Shown: positions 43,074 to 52,117 of the stretch, one piece after another
How the letters are laid out: each line of letters begins with the position of its first letter
Position numbering within the stretch: position 1 is the first letter of the stretch
The notes under the pieces: generated by a model
What the model was told of the DNA's origin: nothing
Database searches by the model: none
Seen by the model: the letters and a program-made list of their open reading frames with translations, nothing else
Program-made: the position numbers and the translations under genes
Origin: Bacillota bacterium
Lineage (GTDB): Bacteria; Bacillota; Clostridia; Oscillospirales; Acutalibacteraceae
Reading direction: 5' to 3'
DNA length: 64,000 bases
NCBI GenBank assembly: GCA_023458755.1
Contig: JAEWYE010000031.1
Location: forward strand, 1-64,000

Positions 43074-43823
43074 TCAGTGAAACAGCGAAAAATACCACGC
43101 TTCTCCGGCTTGAATCTGATGGTAAAAAGCCAAAAACAACAAAAACGCGGCGCAGATATATGGGCCAAACGGCAAATAGCGGCTGCCCTCTATCCTTTTT
43201 CGCAGAATTAAATAAGAAAAATGCAGTCCCGCCAGCAGCACCGTCATGAGGAAGACGATCAGAATCTGCATGGGCCCGACGAAAAATCCAAGCACCGCGT
43301 AGAGCTTTACATCCCCGAAGCCGAGAGCTTCTTTCTTGTAGAAAATTTTACCCAGAAGGGAAAGCAAAAGCATCACCGCTCCGCCGCAAACCGCGCCCAA
43401 AAGCGGAAGCAGAATGTGCGTGTGAAAAACCTTGCCGCCCAAAAATAAATCATAATACGCCGAAAGAATGGACGGTACAAGCAAAAGAAACGTAAATTGG
43501 TCGGGTATAATGCCGTATTTTGCGTCGCATAGGGCAATGAGAATCAGCAAAGCGGATTCCGCGCAGACGCAAAAAAAGGTTACAGTTGCACCGTACTGCA
43601 AAAAGCACAGGATAAAAGCAAGAATCATCGATACCGCCAGTACAATACCGTGCGGATTTTTCCGGAAGCGGTTTTTACCCAGTAACTCTTCATCCGGTTC
43701 CTGCCCATAATCGCAAAGCCAGCGAGCTGGTATGCGGTTCAAAAGCCGCAGGCATAGCACCGCCAGTATACCGCCGCATATCGCGCAGCCGATTGTCCAA
43801 AGCGAAACATGTAGAATATCCAT
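43074..43823 (-). CDS. pilD: Prepilin peptidase (PilD/ComC type)
   Basis: The enzyme cuts the leader of prepilins just after the Gly before FTLVE. The 249-residue protein is a membrane Asp protease with several helices and the two catalytic Asp sites: CDAKYGIIPD and the GxGD motif in ALGFGDVKLYAVLG. The N-terminal Cys tetrad linked to N-methylation of pilins is absent; a single Cys (RWLCDYG) remains. It lies 4 bases downstream of pilO, so it is in the pilus operon. Confidence 0.93.
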   Translation of the reverse strand: MDILHVSLWTIGCAICGGILAVLCLRLLNRIPARWLCDYGQEPDEELLGKNRFRKNPHGIVLAVSMILAFILCFLQYGATVTFFCVCAESALLILIALCDAKYGIIPDQFTFLLLVPSILSAYYDLFLGGKVFHTHILLPLLGAVCGGAVMLLLSLLGKIFYKKEALGFGDVKLYAVLGFFVGPMQILIVFLMTVLLAGLHFSYLILRKRIEGSRYLPFGPYICAAFLLFLAFYHQIQAGEAWYFSLFH

Positions 43824-43826
43824 CGC

Positions 43827-44417
43827 TTATGTACCGCCGTTTTTGCTTGAAGTGGTTTGATTTGTAAAATAGTAGATGGACATGGAGAGATTTACGCTGA
43901 ACAGGTCGCCGTTCTTTTGGTCTTTGGTGTAGCTGACAGTATTGACATAATAGGCACCTGTAGAGGAATTTTCATAGTAGCTGAGCAGGGCTTTTAATTG
44001 CAGGGACGTGCAGCGAAAACTTAGTTTAATCGGAACCGCGCATAACGTTTTACTGTTGGAAGACGGTTTACTGCCGGAAACCGCGGCTTCTTTATCCAAA
44101 GTTACGCTTGTCGGCTCAATGCTTGCCTTTTTTAATCCAGCATTCACGTCATCCGCAATGGCAGAACCGCTGACAGGCGATACTTTTTTCTTTTCCGCCA
44201 GCGTGGCGGTCAGTTTTGCCGTATCTGCTTTCAATCCGTTCAGATTGTTCGCATAGGCTTCATTGCGCGCGATTTGCGCAAGGTTTATTTGATGCTGGGT
44301 GTTCAGTGTATTGGTTTGCGCGTTAATCGGCTGATAGCCGTAGACATAAAACAGCAGGCTGACCGCCAGCAAGCAGCCAAGATAAATGGTAAAATAGGAG
44401 AATTTCAGCTTCTTCAT
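43827..44417 (-). CDS. pilO: PilO-like pilus alignment protein
   Basis: PilO with PilN forms the membrane-spanning alignment complex of type IV pili. This 196-residue protein has one N-terminal helix (FTIYLGCLLAVSLLFYVYGY), a coiled coil (TNTLNTQHQINLAQIARNEAY) and an outer ferredoxin-like domain. ATG 44417 is chosen because GGAGG lies 9 bases upstream; it overlaps the end of the PilM-PilN fusion by four bases. The assignment rests on layout and operon position more than on close sequence match. Confidence 0.8.
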   Translation of the reverse strand: MKKLKFSYFTIYLGCLLAVSLLFYVYGYQPINAQTNTLNTQHQINLAQIARNEAYANNLNGLKADTAKLTATLAEKKKVSPVSGSAIADDVNAGLKKASIEPTSVTLDKEAAVSGSKPSSNSKTLCAVPIKLSFRCTSLQLKALLSYYENSSTGAYYVNTVSYTKDQKNGDLFSVNLSMSIYYFTNQTTSSKNGGT

Positions 44418-46075
44418 TTTGAACTGCCTCCATTTTGTGAGGATGTGGCAGGATACGGTGTAAAATCCTTTATGCCTAAGGTAACGCTGCAATTACAAAC
44501 TTTTGTGGCTGGGTCGCTCGTTACGGAAAACGGCGTTTGAATCGTAAAATAGCCGGTATCCTCAATCGCTTTGCGGAAAGCAAGATAGTCGTCAAAAGAC
44601 GCGGTGGTAAAACTGATTGTAACGGTTCCGGCTGAGTTGTCCACCGAACAGGAGGAAATGTTCAGCACCTTTGGCGCCAGGTCTTCCAATACCTTTTCCA
44701 GTACGCTGCCGGCCTTGGATTTTCCGTAGGGAAGTGCTTTTTTAATCTGCTCTTCGGCGGAGATTTGTGAATTCAGCTTTTTCTGCTGTTCCAACTGAGC
44801 CAGCGGTTCCACGTATTTGGAGTTGTTCAGCGCCAGATAATCGACAGCGTTCTGCGTTTGGGACTGCAGCAGCAAACCCACCGGGAAAATCATGACGATT
44901 AGCACCAAAACCGTCATAACCGCCATTACCGTAATTTTTGCGATACGGTCATTTCGAACGTCATTTATGGGTTTTAAAAAATCAATCGCATTTTCTGCTT
45001 TTGCCGTGATAAGACCTTGGATGCTGATAAAGTCCGCGGCATGGCACCCAAGCTGAACGGCTTGTCCGTTGGGCACAATACCGGTGCCCATTTGACCTAA
45101 ATAGTTTCCAATATTTTCGAAAGGAGTATCCAACCCAAAATCCTCGATAAAAGCATCAAAATTCGGGTGCGCGGAAAAAGCTCCGCAGAAAACGATATTT
45201 TCAAGGTCAAGCCGCTCCGAAGAAAGAACCATACGAATATTGCGTATGATTTCGCTGAAGGTAGCCTCCAGCAGCAACCGAATCTGGCGTTTTGATTCCT
45301 CCGAAGTTTCGCTTTCGGGAAAAGTATCCATAATACCGTTTTGGTAAATGAGTTTTTCGGTTTCTTCAGGTGAAAGCATCAATTCCCGGCTGATAATCTG
45401 CATCATGTCGGCATAAATCGGCTCAAATGTTTTTTCAAAAATAATCACGCTGCTGCTGAAAAGCACCATGCGTACCCGTTCAAAGCCGATGTCCACGACC
45501 GCGAACGTTTTATCCTTATAGTTTTGGCTGAAGGAGCCAAAAGTAAGCATTCCTTTGACAGCGTTCACCAATCCGTTAATCGGCGGCATAATTTTTAGCA
45601 CATGTAAGGAATGGCACTTGAACTCTCTTTTTATATCATAAATCAATTGGCTGTGAGCGGCGTACAGCATACCCTTCAGTTTGCCGGTGCGAGCGTCCAA
45701 TTTGTTGTATTCATAGTTTTCCACCACATAATCTTTCACGCTGTCCTGCAAAACCGCTTCGGCTTCCAAATGAACAAAGGACAGGATATTCGATTTTTTG
45801 GTGGGCAAATGCTGATATTCTTTGGTGGTCAGCTTGTCATTTTCCAGACAGAACAGGATGTTGTGCGCTAAACCGGCGCGGGTTATGCATTCCTTTGTAA
45901 ATGCCGCGAATTCCGGCAGATGGTTGAGTGCTTCCCCCTGCTGAAAAGGGGATGGCAGTGGGAATGTGACCGGCATGCCGTACACGCATTTTGAGGGCAG
46001 CTTGTCGACGGGAGTCAGCTTTAACGTAACGCTTGTCAATTGCAATACAACCATTTTCATGGCTTTGTTCACCAC
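44414..46075 (-). CDS. PilM-PilN fusion protein
   Basis: Residues 1-370 look like PilM, the actin-like cytoplasmic ring protein, with FAVVDIGFERVRMVLF as the phosphate-1-type loop and FCGAFSAHPNFDAFIEDFG near the end of the fold. Residues 380-403 are a membrane helix (ITVMAVMTVLVLIVMIFPVG), and the rest is an outer coiled coil and domain as in PilN. Just before the helix, AIDFLKPIND (363-372) resembles the PilN N-terminal INLLP peptide that binds PilM when the two are separate. The start is GTG 46075, or ATG 46060 or 46054; ribosome sites are weak for all. It overlaps pilO. Confidence 0.82.
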   Translation of the reverse strand: MVNKAMKMVVLQLTSVTLKLTPVDKLPSKCVYGMPVTFPLPSPFQQGEALNHLPEFAAFTKECITRAGLAHNILFCLENDKLTTKEYQHLPTKKSNILSFVHLEAEAVLQDSVKDYVVENYEYNKLDARTGKLKGMLYAAHSQLIYDIKREFKCHSLHVLKIMPPINGLVNAVKGMLTFGSFSQNYKDKTFAVVDIGFERVRMVLFSSSVIIFEKTFEPIYADMMQIISRELMLSPEETEKLIYQNGIMDTFPESETSEESKRQIRLLLEATFSEIIRNIRMVLSSERLDLENIVFCGAFSAHPNFDAFIEDFGLDTPFENIGNYLGQMGTGIVPNGQAVQLGCHAADFISIQGLITAKAENAIDFLKPINDVRNDRIAKITVMAVMTVLVLIVMIFPVGLLLQSQTQNAVDYLALNNSKYVEPLAQLEQQKKLNSQISAEEQIKKALPYGKSKAGSVLEKVLEDLAPKVLNISSCSVDNSAGTVTISFTTASFDDYLAFRKAIEDTGYFTIQTPFSVTSDPATKVCNCSVTLGIKDFTPYPATSSQNGGSSK

Positions 46076-46158
46076 ACTTCTGTTTGAACTTTCTTCAAAC
46101 GGTCTTCCTATAGTTCATTGATTTTAGAAAACATCCAAGAAACAAGTGCAAAAATATT

Positions 46159-46581
46159 TTAAATCAGCCCTAAATCGGCTAATTTGGTATCTCCGGTCAG
46201 CAAAATAAAGGCGGTGCCGGGTTTGCTTTTGTATGCGGCGGCGGTCTGCTTGGTCGTGTCGTAGTAGAACGAATAGCCGGGCTGGACAGGGGTTAAAATC
46301 GAAACCGGCTGTTTCACATTCAAAAGAGCATCCGATACTTTTGGTTCCGGCGCGTTTTGCAGAGCCTGTGTCGCGCGCCTGTTTTTCAGCTCGGAAGCTG
46401 AAGTTTTCAGACTGGTTTCAATGGTATGGGCGGCGGAAGCGTCCGCGCTCGCGTTCGCGTCACGAACCGAATTGCTGATGACCGGTATGGCAACACTGGC
46501 TAAAATCGCAAGGATGGCGACAACAACGATCATTTCAACCAGAGTAAAACCCCTGCTGCCGCTTTTGCGCAAACCTGCCAT
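46159..46581 (-). CDS. Type IV prepilin, second
   Basis: The protein has a short basic leader (MAGLRKSGSRG) followed by the class III prepilin cleavage site and helix G-FTLVEMIVVVAILAILASVAIPVI, with the conserved Glu5. The rest is a small globular head ending FILLTGDTKLADLGLI, with YSFYYDTTKQT near the middle, similar to GFSFYYDSTSGK of the first pilin. GGAGG lies upstream of ATG 46581. It lies 110 bases after the first pilin gene, beyond a hairpin. Confidence 0.93.
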   Translation of the reverse strand: MAGLRKSGSRGFTLVEMIVVVAILAILASVAIPVISNSVRDANASADASAAHTIETSLKTSASELKNRRATQALQNAPEPKVSDALLNVKQPVSILTPVQPGYSFYYDTTKQTAAAYKSKPGTAFILLTGDTKLADLGLI

Positions 46582-46639
46582 TGTGCCGCCTCCTTCCGCG
46601 AAGTGAAAAATACCGGAATGCCAAGCTTTCCTAGTAAAT

Positions 46640-46659
46640 AAGCCCGCCGAAGCGGGCTT
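46640..46659 (-). terminator. Hairpin after the first pilin gene
   Basis: On minus, AAGCCCGC (46659-46652), a TTCG tetraloop and GCGGGCTT (46647-46640) form a very stable hairpin followed by ATTTACT. It lies 32 bases after the first pilin stop and before the rest of the operon, so it probably makes the first pilin transcript the more abundant. Confidence 0.75.
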
Positions 46660-46690
46660 ATGTCCATTTAAAATAACTTACAATATTGTG

Positions 46691-47167
46691 TTACGGTGCG
46701 GCATCTATAGTGACAGTATTATCAGCAGCTATTTTAAAGATAGTAGAGTCTGTAGTTAATTGAAGTTGACTTCCGGGATTAGCATTAGCGGCGACAACTT
46801 TCCCTGAAGTTGAATCGTAGTAAAAACTAAATCCATTCTGTTTCGCCGTAAGCGCTGTTGATGGCACACCATAAGCGGCTAATAAGTCTGTAAGTTTATT
46901 TTTTGTACCGATATTACTTTTTAGTGTTGAAAAAATAGCCGATGTATTTGTATTGTTCGCGATGCCTTCTGCTTGACATGTCTTAATTGCCATTTCAATT
47001 GCCTGTGCATTTGCAGCATCCGCAGCCTTGTTTGCGTTTCCGATTACATTCGATGCGGTTGGAATTGCGATAGCCGCCACAATGGCCAGAATTGCGATTA
47101 CAATGACAAGTTCGACCAGGGTAAAGCCGCGTTTGCTTTTTTTCATTAGCTTTGTCATAACGTTCAA
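46691..47167 (-). CDS. Type IV prepilin, probable major pilin
   Basis: The 158-residue protein has the leader MNVMTKLMKKSKRG, the cleavage site and helix G-FTLVELVIVIAILAIVAAIAIPTA with Glu5, and a head with Ala/Asn/Thr-rich sequence. No disulfide Cys pair is seen; one Cys is present. GAGGTTG lies before ATG 47167. First position in the operon, its own leader and the hairpin after it suggest it is the major subunit. The codon choice in its head differs from neighbours by being more AT-rich, as often seen for variable pilin heads. Confidence 0.93.
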   Translation of the reverse strand: MNVMTKLMKKSKRGFTLVELVIVIAILAIVAAIAIPTASNVIGNANKAADAANAQAIEMAIKTCQAEGIANNTNTSAIFSTLKSNIGTKNKLTDLLAAYGVPSTALTAKQNGFSFYYDSTSGKVVAANANPGSQLQLTTDSTIFKIAADNTVTIDAAP

Positions 47168-47331
47168 CCTCTTTTTAAATTATTTACATAATTGCAAAAA
47201 TCCGTTGCGTTTTAACGGTAGGATGCCCCTATGATACCGTTACCGGAAAACAGCGTATCCTGCAAATCCTTCCTAAAAAACACTGAATTCGTTCTTAAAT
47301 ATAGTATTGCATGATTTTCCCACAAAGTCAA
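47168..47331 (-). promoter_or_regulatory. Pilin promoter and structured 5' leader
   Basis: On minus, TTGACT (47331-47326), a 17-base spacer and AATACT (47308-47303) form a candidate promoter. The ~130-base leader holds a stem AACGGTA / TACCGTT (47241-47235 with 47220-47214, read on minus) that can extend through AAAA/TTTT. I find no cyclic-di-GMP riboswitch consensus in it. Confidence 0.45.
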
Positions 47332-47405
47332 TATGCGGAGAAAATAAATAATAAAATTTAACAGAAATTTTGTACAATAAGACAAAAATCGACAAATAAG
47401 TAGTA

Positions 47406-47433
47406 TTGCTATTTGCGGAAAATACGTTATAAT
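47406..47433 (+). promoter_or_regulatory. Candidate promoter of the plus-strand pilin unit
   Basis: TTGCTA (47406-47411), a 16-base spacer and a perfect TATAAT (47428-47433) lie 82 bases before the large pilin-like gene. Confidence 0.5.
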
Positions 47434-47515
47434 GAAACTTATATAGATGAAAAAGTACAAATTAATTGACGGAATGTCAATAGATAAGTCTTAAACAGAA
47501 ATCGTGGTGAATATC

Positions 47516-50500
47516 ATGAGAAGAAGGAAAAAATCGTTTCGAGTACTTAAAAAGAGAATGAATAAAAAGGGGGCGGCTTTGGCGTATACGCTGATTGCCA
47601 CCATGGTTCTCATGATTTTATCAACCTCGCTGTTTACCGCCGCGGGCAGCAATCTTACGCTTTCCACAAAAAATACCGAAGCCCGCCAGTCCTACATAAC
47701 CTGCAAATCCGCCATGGAATACGCGAAAAGCGTTATTTTGCAAAAAGCAGGGGACGCAAAAGACGCCAATGCCGCATGGGAAAACAATTTTCCCACCGAT
47801 TCCAGTAAGGTGTTACCCGCATACAATGACGTCGCGAACGCGATCAAGACGAAAATGAGCGGCTTTTCCGTTATGCAGGATGCTGGCTCGGATTCCGGTT
47901 TTAAAATTGACGCACAGACCGCCCCAAACGGTAGAGATATCTTTGCGGAGTGCGGAGTAACGTTAAGCACTGTCACTAGAACCGTTTATCAGACGGTTGT
48001 TGTCAGTACTTCAAAATCAGGCGGTTACTCGGTATCCGCGAAAAATCAGACAGTAACCAATAAGATGAAAGATACCGGTCTCCCTTTGGACGATTCCTCC
48101 AGCTGGGGACCCGACGTTATAACGGATCTTCTCCCTGTTCCGGCTCCGGCGGATTCTTCCTCCCAAATCAACAGTACCACTGTATTTTTTGTGCGGTATG
48201 TATTTACATATCATGTTCAAATTTCCGCGGTAAGCCAGTATTCCGCTTCCGATGACCGTATGCAGACGCTTTCTTATGAAACAGACTGCACGATTGGCGA
48301 CAGTGATACTAATTTTTCCGTAACTCCTTCTTCTGTTGAATTGACAACGCCTCCTCAAAATCCCGGCATCGGCATGCTCGCGGTTGGCGGGCAGTACGGC
48401 GCAAAAAATGTCACCAACGGGAACAACCTCGGTCCAAGCGGGAACGGAACATCCAAGTTGCCGGTTATCTTCAAAAATACGATTGTATCCAGCGGCAGTG
48501 ACAGTTTTTTAAGTGCACCGGCCGCATACTTCATGAACAGTTCCAGTTTAAACGTGAATGACACACTCTCGGTTCCTTTGAATACGAGCTGTGCAGCGAT
48601 TGACAGTGATTTCATTTATTTCAACGGTAACATAAACGGTTTGTTGGATACCGCAAATAAACGCTGCTCCGCACTCCTGCTGAAAAACACGAGAAATTCG
48701 CTGAAGCGGAGCGATGGATATACCGGTATTGTCCAGTTTAACAATACGACAATTCAACTTGTGTCTACTACGAAAGACAGTAATGGTGTATACCCGGTAA
48801 CTACAAAAGTATTAGATGGCTTATACTATTTTAAAGATGATAATAACAAAGGTACTAATTTATTTGATTTTGCGAATCTTGACAACAATCTGCAAAAAAT
48901 ACCGGAATCCGACTATGCTAAAATCAGCTCTGTAGCGGATGAAAACTATGTGCGCTATTTGCAGACAAATATCGACACGATTGTTTCCGGTGATTTACAG
49001 CAGTATGGCGGCACCGGGTGGCTGCAAAACGGAGATATTTCAAACGGAGCTCCGTCTGTGAAGGACGGGAAGACCGTATACTGTTATGTAAATAACTGCG
49101 GCAGCTGGATTAATACTTTTAATAATAACTCAAATGTTGTATACGGCGCAAAAGATATTGTGTTTCAGTGGGATAACGACTATTCCAGTTTAACCGTTCC
49201 GCAAAGTAAGATCGTTACTTTTCAGGCGGATTATTTTGTGATAGACACAACCCGTGCGATAAAAGCTGGGAATTCGTCATCCAAATTCTTAGTAAAAGGT
49301 GCAAATGGCGATTCACTGGCTATGGTTTTTCCGGTAAATACGGATATTCAGTATAAAAATGCATCTGGGCAGGCCGTCACCTACACCATTACAGCCGGTA
49401 CTTACAATTCGGTGCCGTCCGGAACCAATCTGTTTTCGCAGGCGGCGAAAGACTTCTTTGCCATCCCTGCGGACCATACCTATGAAGGCGTGAGAGGTAG
49501 TGTAAAGTATGGCCCGTTTACAGGGATCGGCGATAAACTGGAAGATGTGACCGCCCCAAATTTCCTGCTTTACGGTGCAAAATATGGCAACCAGCCGCCT
49601 GTATATGAAAATGTAGATAATCCATCGTTTATTAAAGATACCAACGGTTATGGGCATTCCGCTTATCCTGTGCTATTCAATCAGCCTATGCAGATTTCTT
49701 CCGGTTACCAAGATAGAATTTTGAGTGCGCCGCAGGTCTATTTTATGAATACTGAAAAATCCATTTATGGCGACAGCGGCGGCTCTGCTCAGATTCATTC
49801 CGATTTCATTTATTATGGGGGAAGCAATCTTCCAAATACATACGGCAAATACAGCCTGCAATTATATGGGTATTCTGACAATTCAAAAGGCGGATACATT
49901 TATTTTGCTCAAAACTGTGAGATTTTTAGTTTGCTTGGCATATTTTCTTTCTATGTACCGAAAGGCTGCTATTATTTTCAGCCGGGAACCGACCTCTGTA
50001 GCCTGTTCAGTTATTTGAGTTTCTTTTCGGCACCGGGATTTAGCAGTATCGGCTCCACTACTTATAATAAAGTGATGGCAGATAATTATGTAAACTATAT
50101 GGAGCAGCAGCACAGCAATATCATTTCCGGCGACACAACGGCCGGAGGGAACACGCCGAAGGACGCCGGAGCCAACTGGGCACCGGACGGAGTGCTAAAG
50201 GAAACGACAAGCAATGCGTTTGACGGAAAAGATGTTTATTTGTATGTGAACGACGCGACAAAATGGGGCAGTGCCAAGGTGAATTATCAGGCTTCCAACA
50301 TTCATTTACAATATGTGAACGCAGGCTCTTTGCTTGTGCCAAACGGCAAGTCGGTAACCTTTACAGTGGATAGCCTTTCGCTCAACGGGCAAAAGACGGA
50401 CGCTGAGCAGACGGGTGATAAACTGACTTTACAGCAAGGTGACACGAACAGCGAATTTATTCTGAATACTCCGGGCGGCGTAGGTTACGTAAATGTTGTA

Positions 50501-50707
50501 TTGCCGCACGATTTGCTGGTAAACTGCAGCAGCGGCGATTCCTATACCGTTCCGGCAGGTGTATATAAAGTGAAAAGCGGAACAAATTTGTTTGATTATT
50601 CATCGATTCCAAGTGGTTCCGGTAAGTCGGTGATTCAGTTTGAGCCGGTTTCCATTGCTCCCGTTGCGGAAACGTTATTTAAAAAAGGAAAATACACCAA
50701 TGAATAA
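47516..50707 (+). CDS. Very large pilin-like protein with two homologous modules (possible tip adhesin)
   Basis: The N-terminus has a basic leader, then KKGAALAYTLIATMVLMILSTSLF, a pilin/PilX-like hydrophobic helix with Ala-Leu-Ala in place of FTLVE. The ~1,063-residue protein is far longer than a normal pilin. Two modules of about 350 residues are homologous: residues ~285-650 and ~684-1045. Each begins near GxxYGxxxxxxN, then has SAPxxYFMN, SDFIYxxG, YYFxxGTxL, NYVxYxxxxxxxIxSGD, KxVYxYVNxxxxW and ends PSGTNLF or KSGTNLF. GTG 47504 is an alternative start. The stop overlaps the next minor pilin by eight bases. Confidence 0.8.
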   Translation: MRRRKKSFRVLKKRMNKKGAALAYTLIATMVLMILSTSLFTAAGSNLTLSTKNTEARQSYITCKSAMEYAKSVILQKAGDAKDANAAWENNFPTDSSKVLPAYNDVANAIKTKMSGFSVMQDAGSDSGFKIDAQTAPNGRDIFAECGVTLSTVTRTVYQTVVVSTSKSGGYSVSAKNQTVTNKMKDTGLPLDDSSSWGPDVITDLLPVPAPADSSSQINSTTVFFVRYVFTYHVQISAVSQYSASDDRMQTLSYETDCTIGDSDTNFSVTPSSVELTTPPQNPGIGMLAVGGQYGAKNVTNGNNLGPSGNGTSKLPVIFKNTIVSSGSDSFLSAPAAYFMNSSSLNVNDTLSVPLNTSCAAIDSDFIYFNGNINGLLDTANKRCSALLLKNTRNSLKRSDGYTGIVQFNNTTIQLVSTTKDSNGVYPVTTKVLDGLYYFKDDNNKGTNLFDFANLDNNLQKIPESDYAKISSVADENYVRYLQTNIDTIVSGDLQQYGGTGWLQNGDISNGAPSVKDGKTVYCYVNNCGSWINTFNNNSNVVYGAKDIVFQWDNDYSSLTVPQSKIVTFQADYFVIDTTRAIKAGNSSSKFLVKGANGDSLAMVFPVNTDIQYKNASGQAVTYTITAGTYNSVPSGTNLFSQAAKDFFAIPADHTYEGVRGSVKYGPFTGIGDKLEDVTAPNFLLYGAKYGNQPPVYENVDNPSFIKDTNGYGHSAYPVLFNQPMQISSGYQDRILSAPQVYFMNTEKSIYGDSGGSAQIHSDFIYYGGSNLPNTYGKYSLQLYGYSDNSKGGYIYFAQNCEIFSLLGIFSFYVPKGCYYFQPGTDLCSLFSYLSFFSAPGFSSIGSTTYNKVMADNYVNYMEQQHSNIISGDTTAGGNTPKDAGANWAPDGVLKETTSNAFDGKDVYLYVNDATKWGSAKVNYQASNIHLQYVNAGSLLVPNGKSVTFTVDSLSLNGQKTDAEQTGDKLTLQQGDTNSEFILNTPGGVGYVNVVLPHDLLVNCSSGDSYTVPAGVYKVKSGTNLFDYSSIPSGSGKSVIQFEPVSIAPVAETLFKKGKYTNE

Positions 50708-51167
50708 GATGAAAGAAAAGCGCGGCAGTTCTTTGCTCGAAGTCATTGTTGCGGTTGCACTGCTTGCCATTGTGGTGGTAACGGTAGTGGGCGGTATAGG
50801 GTTGGCGCGCCAGTCTGTACTGGATAACAATGTTAAGGATGGCAATACTGCTGCGGCGCAAAGTGTTACCGATACGCTGATTACCTATTTTGCCGCAAAA
50901 GACAGCGGATTGACAGCGGATAAAGTAAACGAGGACATGAGCCGTCTTGACAGCAAGTTGCTCTGCGTAAACGATGCTTCCAATGTCGCCGTGTGGGATG
51001 CAAACAATGCTAAAAATAAACAGTTTTGGTTTCAGCGTGTTTCGGAAAACAAGGCGAATTCTCAGCCTGCCGGATATAAGTTTGAAGTTCGGGTTTACTA
51101 TGACAGCGGCAAAAAGTACAGTACGTTTACTGCGTTTGCCGCGTATACGGGCGGTGCATTTCAATGA
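50700..51167 (+). CDS. Minor pilin, PilV-like
   Basis: The protein begins MNKMKEKRGSSLLEVIVAVALL, with a prepilin cleavage site before SSLLE and the conserved Glu5 in the helix. The rest is a 120-residue head. AAAGGAAAA lies upstream of ATG 50700, which overlaps the preceding gene. Length is 155 residues. It overlaps the next gene by four bases (ATGA), so the three plus-strand pilin-like proteins are translated together and probably form a tip complex. Confidence 0.88.
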   Translation: MNKMKEKRGSSLLEVIVAVALLAIVVVTVVGGIGLARQSVLDNNVKDGNTAAAQSVTDTLITYFAAKDSGLTADKVNEDMSRLDSKLLCVNDASNVAVWDANNAKNKQFWFQRVSENKANSQPAGYKFEVRVYYDSGKKYSTFTAFAAYTGGAFQ

Positions 51168-51841
51168 GAATGTTTAAACGTCAAAAAAGGGGAATGACTC
51201 TGGTCGAGTTGATTATTTCCACCGCGGTCGGAACGATTGTGATTGCCGCCGCTTGTACGGTCTTGTATTTTGGTTACAGCAATTACATGAGCGGCACCAC
51301 TGACCTTGCCAACCACCAAAATGCGAATCTTCTGGAAACGTATTTGCAGCATGATTTAGCCACCGCAACCGCAGTGACCGTTACAACGGGGCATACCCAG
51401 TCACAGGTGCTGTCTTCCGACAGCGTACAGGCAGCTGATGATACTATTGTCAGTATGCATTTTAACAGCGATAAGATTTTGGTTATCAACGAAAAGGGAG
51501 GAACTTCCGTAAACCTTGCCGGAGTTGAGAAAATCACACTCACTGCTGAAAATGTATCGGATACGTCGAGTTCTTCAAGTGCTTCCAGCACACCGGCTTC
51601 TGCCAACGGCATCCGGCTTACCTATCAGATAGAAGCGAGCGACCCTCAGCAAAGTTCGCAGCAAAAGAGGTCGTTTGTTTTAACCGGGGGAGTTGTGCTG
51701 AATAATATTTCAAAAGATTCGCAGGTCGTTTTATCCGCGTCGCCTCCGAATAAGGTGGAACTGGCATGCAAAACTTCCGATGTATATTTCAATATTCAAA
51801 TGCCGAAACCGTCCGTATCATCCGCTGCATCCGCACCATAA
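51164..51841 (+). CDS. Minor pilin, PilW-like
   Basis: The protein starts MRMFKRQKRGMTLVELIIST, with a class III prepilin site (G-MTLVE) and helix. The 225-residue protein has a Ser-rich insert (SDTSSSSSASSTPAS) and a head ending KVELACKTSDVYFNIQMP. ATG 51164 overlaps the stop of the PilV-like gene. It is last in the plus-strand unit before a terminator. Confidence 0.9.
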   Translation: MRMFKRQKRGMTLVELIISTAVGTIVIAAACTVLYFGYSNYMSGTTDLANHQNANLLETYLQHDLATATAVTVTTGHTQSQVLSSDSVQAADDTIVSMHFNSDKILVINEKGGTSVNLAGVEKITLTAENVSDTSSSSSASSTPASANGIRLTYQIEASDPQQSSQQKRSFVLTGGVVLNNISKDSQVVLSASPPNKVELACKTSDVYFNIQMPKPSVSSAASAP

Positions 51842-51858
51842 ACCAATGAGTTAAATTG

Positions 51859-51889
51859 AAAAACACAGCATTTTACGCTGTGTTTTTTT
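51859..51889 (+). terminator. Terminator of the plus-strand pilin unit
   Basis: AAACACAGC (51861-51869) pairs with GCTGTGTTT (51877-51885), followed by TTTTG. It lies 20 bases after the PilW-like stop. Confidence 0.9.
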
Positions 51890-52117
51890 GTATCATAGAA
51901 ATACTAGTAATATATACCAAATATTTGAATGGCGTATCTCAGTAATGTATAATGAAATCAAAATATAAAATCGTAAAATATGGCTTTATGTAGCCAAGAA
52001 AGGAAAATGATTCATCGCCAAACTCCACATCGAAAATGCTTCACAACGGATACCGGTTCTTCACTTATGAAATCATATTACAATTGTTTTACTAAATTGA
52101 TTATAAGGAGAATAAAA

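Noticed and set aside
47168..47331. Cyclic-di-GMP riboswitch before the pilin
   Set aside because: Neither riboswitch class consensus is present.
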